From the NCBI GenBank assembly GCA_026395855.1, contig JAPLXX010000062.1, forward strand, positions 1 through 14,452: a stretch of DNA of 14,452 nucleotides, written 5' to 3'. The position numbers were made by a program, and so were the translations under genes. Below are positions 12,419 through 14,452 of this stretch, one piece after another. The number at the start of each line of letters is the position of its first letter. Position 1 is the first letter of the stretch. Source of the stretch: Candidatus Pacearchaeota archaeon (GTDB lineage Archaea; Nanobdellota; Nanobdellia; Pacearchaeales; GW2011-AR1). The notes under the pieces were generated by a model. That model worked only from the letters and a program-made list of their open reading frames with translations, was not told the origin of the DNA and did no database searches.

Positions 12419-13261
12419 ATGGAATTAAAAAAAGGACACTGGATTGGGGTCGGTATTGGAATCTTAATAATAATTATCTCTCTGATTTTTATGAACACTA
12501 GATTTTTCTTTTTTATAATAGGAGTCGGTTTTTTGTCGCTGGCTGCTCCTTTTGTCATTGCAATAATCCGTGAAACAACTGTTGCTGCTGAAAAAGAAGA
12601 TATGTTTCTGGAATTCTCAAGAAATCTTGTAGAAAGCGTAAAAGCAGGAACGCCCATAAGCAAAAGCATAATCAATGTCAAAAACAAGCCCTATGGTGTT
12701 CTCAGCGAAAACATAAAAAAATTAGCAAATCAGATTTCACTGGGGGTTCCGCTTGGTGCTGCGCTTCAGACATTTTCAAGAGATGTTAAAAATAAAACAA
12801 TTTCCAGAGCATTAACTCTTATAGGGCAGGCAGAGAGAAGTGGGGGAGAAATAGGGGGAATTCTTGAATCTGTAACAGAAGCTGTCAGTACTGCTGACAA
12901 GCTCAAGAAAGAAAGAAAAGCTGCGATTTCAACGCTTGTTGTCCAGGGCTATATAATTTTCCTGGTCTTCATAGTTATTATTCTTGTTCTGCAGTTCCAG
13001 ATCCTTCCTATGATAGTAGGAATAGTTCCTTCAGGAACTTCTCTTGGCATCGGCGGGCTTGGCGGAAGCGGTGCTCCTATAGATGAAGAAGAAATAGCAA
13101 ATTCTTTCCTTTATCTTCTTTTGATTCAGGGGGCTTTTTCGGGATTGACAATCGGGAAGCTTTCAGAAGGAAATATCAAGCCAGGAATAAAACATTCTTT
13201 TGTATTAATGCTCATGGCATTCCTGATTTCAGCAGGAGCAAATGTGATTTTCGGAGGATGA
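12419..13261 (+). CDS. second T2SSF/TadC-like platform membrane protein
   Basis: The 280-residue protein is a second, divergent T2SSF family member. Two hydrophobic helices stand at 8-24 and 30-50. The T2SSF cytoplasmic domain spans about 62-170 (MFLEFSRNLVESVKAGTPIS, ISLGVPLGAALQTFSRDV, then 'IGQAERSGGEIGGILESV'). Helices follow at 170-205, 228-245 and 258-278; a Gly-rich loop (209-219) links two of them. It has no long cytoplasmic extension, unlike the first platform protein. Two T2SSF genes in a row suggest a hetero-oligomeric platform, like TadB plus TadC in Tad systems. The start lacks a Shine-Dalgarno. The stop TGA is one base before the next ATG. Confidence 0.9.
   Translation: MELKKGHWIGVGIGILIIIISLIFMNTRFFFFIIGVGFLSLAAPFVIAIIRETTVAAEKEDMFLEFSRNLVESVKAGTPISKSIINVKNKPYGVLSENIKKLANQISLGVPLGAALQTFSRDVKNKTISRALTLIGQAERSGGEIGGILESVTEAVSTADKLKKERKAAISTLVVQGYIIFLVFIVIILVLQFQILPMIVGIVPSGTSLGIGGLGGSGAPIDEEEIANSFLYLLLIQGAFSGLTIGKLSEGNIKPGIKHSFVLMLMAFLISAGANVIFGG
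13253..13258 (+). promoter_or_regulatory. Shine-Dalgarno site of the 243-residue exported protein
   Basis: GGAGGA at the end of the platform gene ends four bases before the ATG at 13263 and confirms that start within the operon. Confidence 0.65.
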
Positions 13262-13262
13262 A

Positions 13263-13994
13263 ATGAAAAATTGCAAAGGTTCGCATGTCGGATTTGTAAT
13301 TTCTTTTGTGATGTTCATAACTTTTGTTGTCTTTATTTATGTTCTTCTGGAATCCAGAACAGATTTTGGGCAGAACAAGCAAAACTCCCTTGAATACGTA
13401 AAATCTGAGATAATAGAAAGGGTTTCAGAAAATATGACAATAACTTCTTTAAATGTTAATTCTCCTGTGCCTTCTAATACTTGTTTTCATTTTGTGGGTT
13501 TTGGAGACAAAATATCAACAGGAAGCAAGATTATGGTTCAGAATGATTCAGGAAGTATTTTTACAGCTGACTTGTCTGCAGATAAGAAAGATTTTTATAT
13601 TAATCGCGGCAGTGATATTGATTCAACTTTCTTTAAGATTTATTCTGCTGAAGATTTTCCTTCTGTAACTGAAACCGGAATGAGCTCTTGTGCAGATCTT
13701 AGCGAAGGGGCAGGCTACACAATCGGTCTTTCAAAAGAAGAGGATTATACATTTGAATCAAAGGTTCTCTGGCTCCTGAATAATTACACAACAAATTACA
13801 AAGCACTTAAAAAAGACATTAAAATCAGTCCGGGAGATGAATTTGGCTTTGCTTTCATTTACAACAACGGAACAGAAATAAAAACTCCTAGAATAAATGC
13901 AACAATAAATATTTATTCTGAAAGAATTCCTGTTCAGTATATAAAAACAGACTCAAAAAGAGAAACAGGCTTTATTGATGTGGTGGTGTGGTAA
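13263..13994 (+). CDS. exported single-helix protein of the pilus-like locus
   Basis: The 243-residue protein starts MKNCKGSHV and has a strongly hydrophobic helix at about 10-28 (GFVISFVMFITFVVFIYVL) right after a basic, Gly-containing leader. A class III-type signal is therefore possible, though the site is less canonical than in its neighbours. A helical stretch (40-60) follows, then a beta-rich head with cysteines at 73 and 142 and sequons NMT, NDS, NYT, NGT and NAT. Translation is coupled to the upstream T2SSF gene by a one-base spacer and a good Shine-Dalgarno site. Position and architecture suggest a minor pilin or pilus-associated membrane protein. No named family recognised. Confidence 0.7.
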   Translation: MKNCKGSHVGFVISFVMFITFVVFIYVLLESRTDFGQNKQNSLEYVKSEIIERVSENMTITSLNVNSPVPSNTCFHFVGFGDKISTGSKIMVQNDSGSIFTADLSADKKDFYINRGSDIDSTFFKIYSAEDFPSVTETGMSSCADLSEGAGYTIGLSKEEDYTFESKVLWLLNNYTTNYKALKKDIKISPGDEFGFAFIYNNGTEIKTPRINATINIYSERIPVQYIKTDSKRETGFIDVVVW

Positions 13995-14095
13995 AATGAA
14001 AATATTGATTAGAAAAATTTTAATGCAGGAGGCAGTTGATAAGTACTGTTAAAAGTATTAAATGACAAAGTTATTTCAGCTAAATTGAGCTGTAT

Positions 14096-14107
14096 TATTA
14101 ATAAAAA
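14096..14107 (+). promoter_or_regulatory. box A candidate before the last gene
   Basis: TATTAATAAAAA is centred about 25 bases before the ATG at 14126. The 131-base gap upstream (13995-14125) has an 18-codon ORF and a weak CAGCT/AGCTG inverted repeat (14077-14092) but no convincing gene. Confidence 0.4.
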
Positions 14108-14125
14108 TAGATTACACATTAAAAA

Positions 14126-14452
14126 ATGCTAAAAAAAACAAATAAACGCGGCTGGATAAGAATAGTCGAGACTTTCGCAGCTATCCTGATTATTGCAGGG
14201 ATTACCCTTTTGGTCATAGGAAGAGATAACAGTAAGGAAGAAAATCTTTCCACTAAAGCGTACAGCGACGAAACATATATGCTAGGAGAAATTCAGCTAA
14301 ACAGCACTGTCAGGGACGAGATAATCGGCATTGATGCATCAAATCTTCCTGTAGAATGGACAGGTTTTGACACAGCTGCCAACATCACAAAGGCAAAAAT
14401 AAATGAAAGCACCCCAAGTTATCTTGAATGCATCGGAAAAATCTGCTCTACA
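14126..14452 (+). CDS. prepilin-like protein, cut off by the window end
   Basis: The frame opens at ATG 14126 and is still open after 109 codons at the window's last base. The N-terminus MLKKTNKRG is a basic leader ending Lys-Arg-Gly, and WIRIVETFAAILIIAGITLL follows; the K-R-G-W-I-R-I-V-E-(A/T) opening is typical of type IV prepilin-like proteins in small-genome archaea. Glu is at mature position 6. After the helix the chain is polar with an NLS and an NST sequon, and two late cysteines (104 and 107). It continues the plus-strand series of pilin-like genes after a 131-base gap and has its own candidate promoter. The remainder is outside the window. Confidence 0.8.
   Translation, partial: MLKKTNKRGWIRIVETFAAILIIAGITLLVIGRDNSKEENLSTKAYSDETYMLGEIQLNSTVRDEIIGIDASNLPVEWTGFDTAANITKAKINESTPSYLECIGKICST

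Noticed and set aside
12229..12687. 152-codon minus-strand ORF
   Set aside because: Antisense to the start of the second platform protein and the AT-rich gap; low-complexity composition and no motif.

Overview
The window looks like a piece of a small-genome archaeal chromosome. It is AT-rich and gene-dense. Start codons are mostly preceded by TATA-like box A elements about 25 bases upstream, which implies leaderless mRNAs. It also carries an archaeal-type SRP (7S) RNA, a tRNA-Leu without encoded CCA, and archaeal secretion/pilus proteins. Gene content and protein style suggest a DPANN archaeon of the Nanoarchaeota/Woesearchaeota/Pacearchaeota kind. That placement is inference, because no 16S rRNA is present.

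Left part (1-5100), housekeeping and small genes: the 3' end of a probable TrmB-type regulator, a short YdeI-family protein, and on the minus strand a 66-residue two-helix membrane protein and arginyl-tRNA synthetase (argS). Then come tRNA-Leu(UAA) on plus and PRPP synthetase (prs) on minus. Divergent from prs is a membrane-anchored staphylococcal-nuclease-like protein with a C-terminal lamin-tail domain. A 52-residue conserved-looking protein and an anchored DUF333 protein follow; a 22-bp tandem duplication spans the junction between these two.

Middle (about 5130-5393): the SRP RNA, recognised from its helix 8 core, the helix 3/helix 4 loop-loop complementarity and its closing terminal helix. 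The apical loops of helices 6 and 8 both read CC-UUGNUC-GG instead of the expected GNAR/GNRA tetraloops.

Right part (5439-14452, all plus strand): a type IV pilus-like/archaellum-like assembly locus. It has a secretion ATPase (ArlI/PilB/GspE superfamily), two different T2SSF platform membrane proteins, and a 62-residue helical protein between ATPase and first platform protein. It also has about seven exported proteins with an N-terminal hydrophobic helix; most carry a prepilin-peptidase-like (K/R)-G site. One prepilin is a large chimera with Cys-rich repeats and a C-terminal beta-rich domain. Another has lost the signal part of its N-terminus, apparently by a frameshifting deletion. No prepilin peptidase lies in the window. 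The likely scheme is that the exported subunits are processed elsewhere, inserted by the two platform proteins, and driven outward by the ATPase to form a surface filament or secretion pseudopilus. The last gene runs off the window's end.

All intergenic stretches are shorter than 300 bases. No insertion sequences, CRISPR arrays or integrases were seen.
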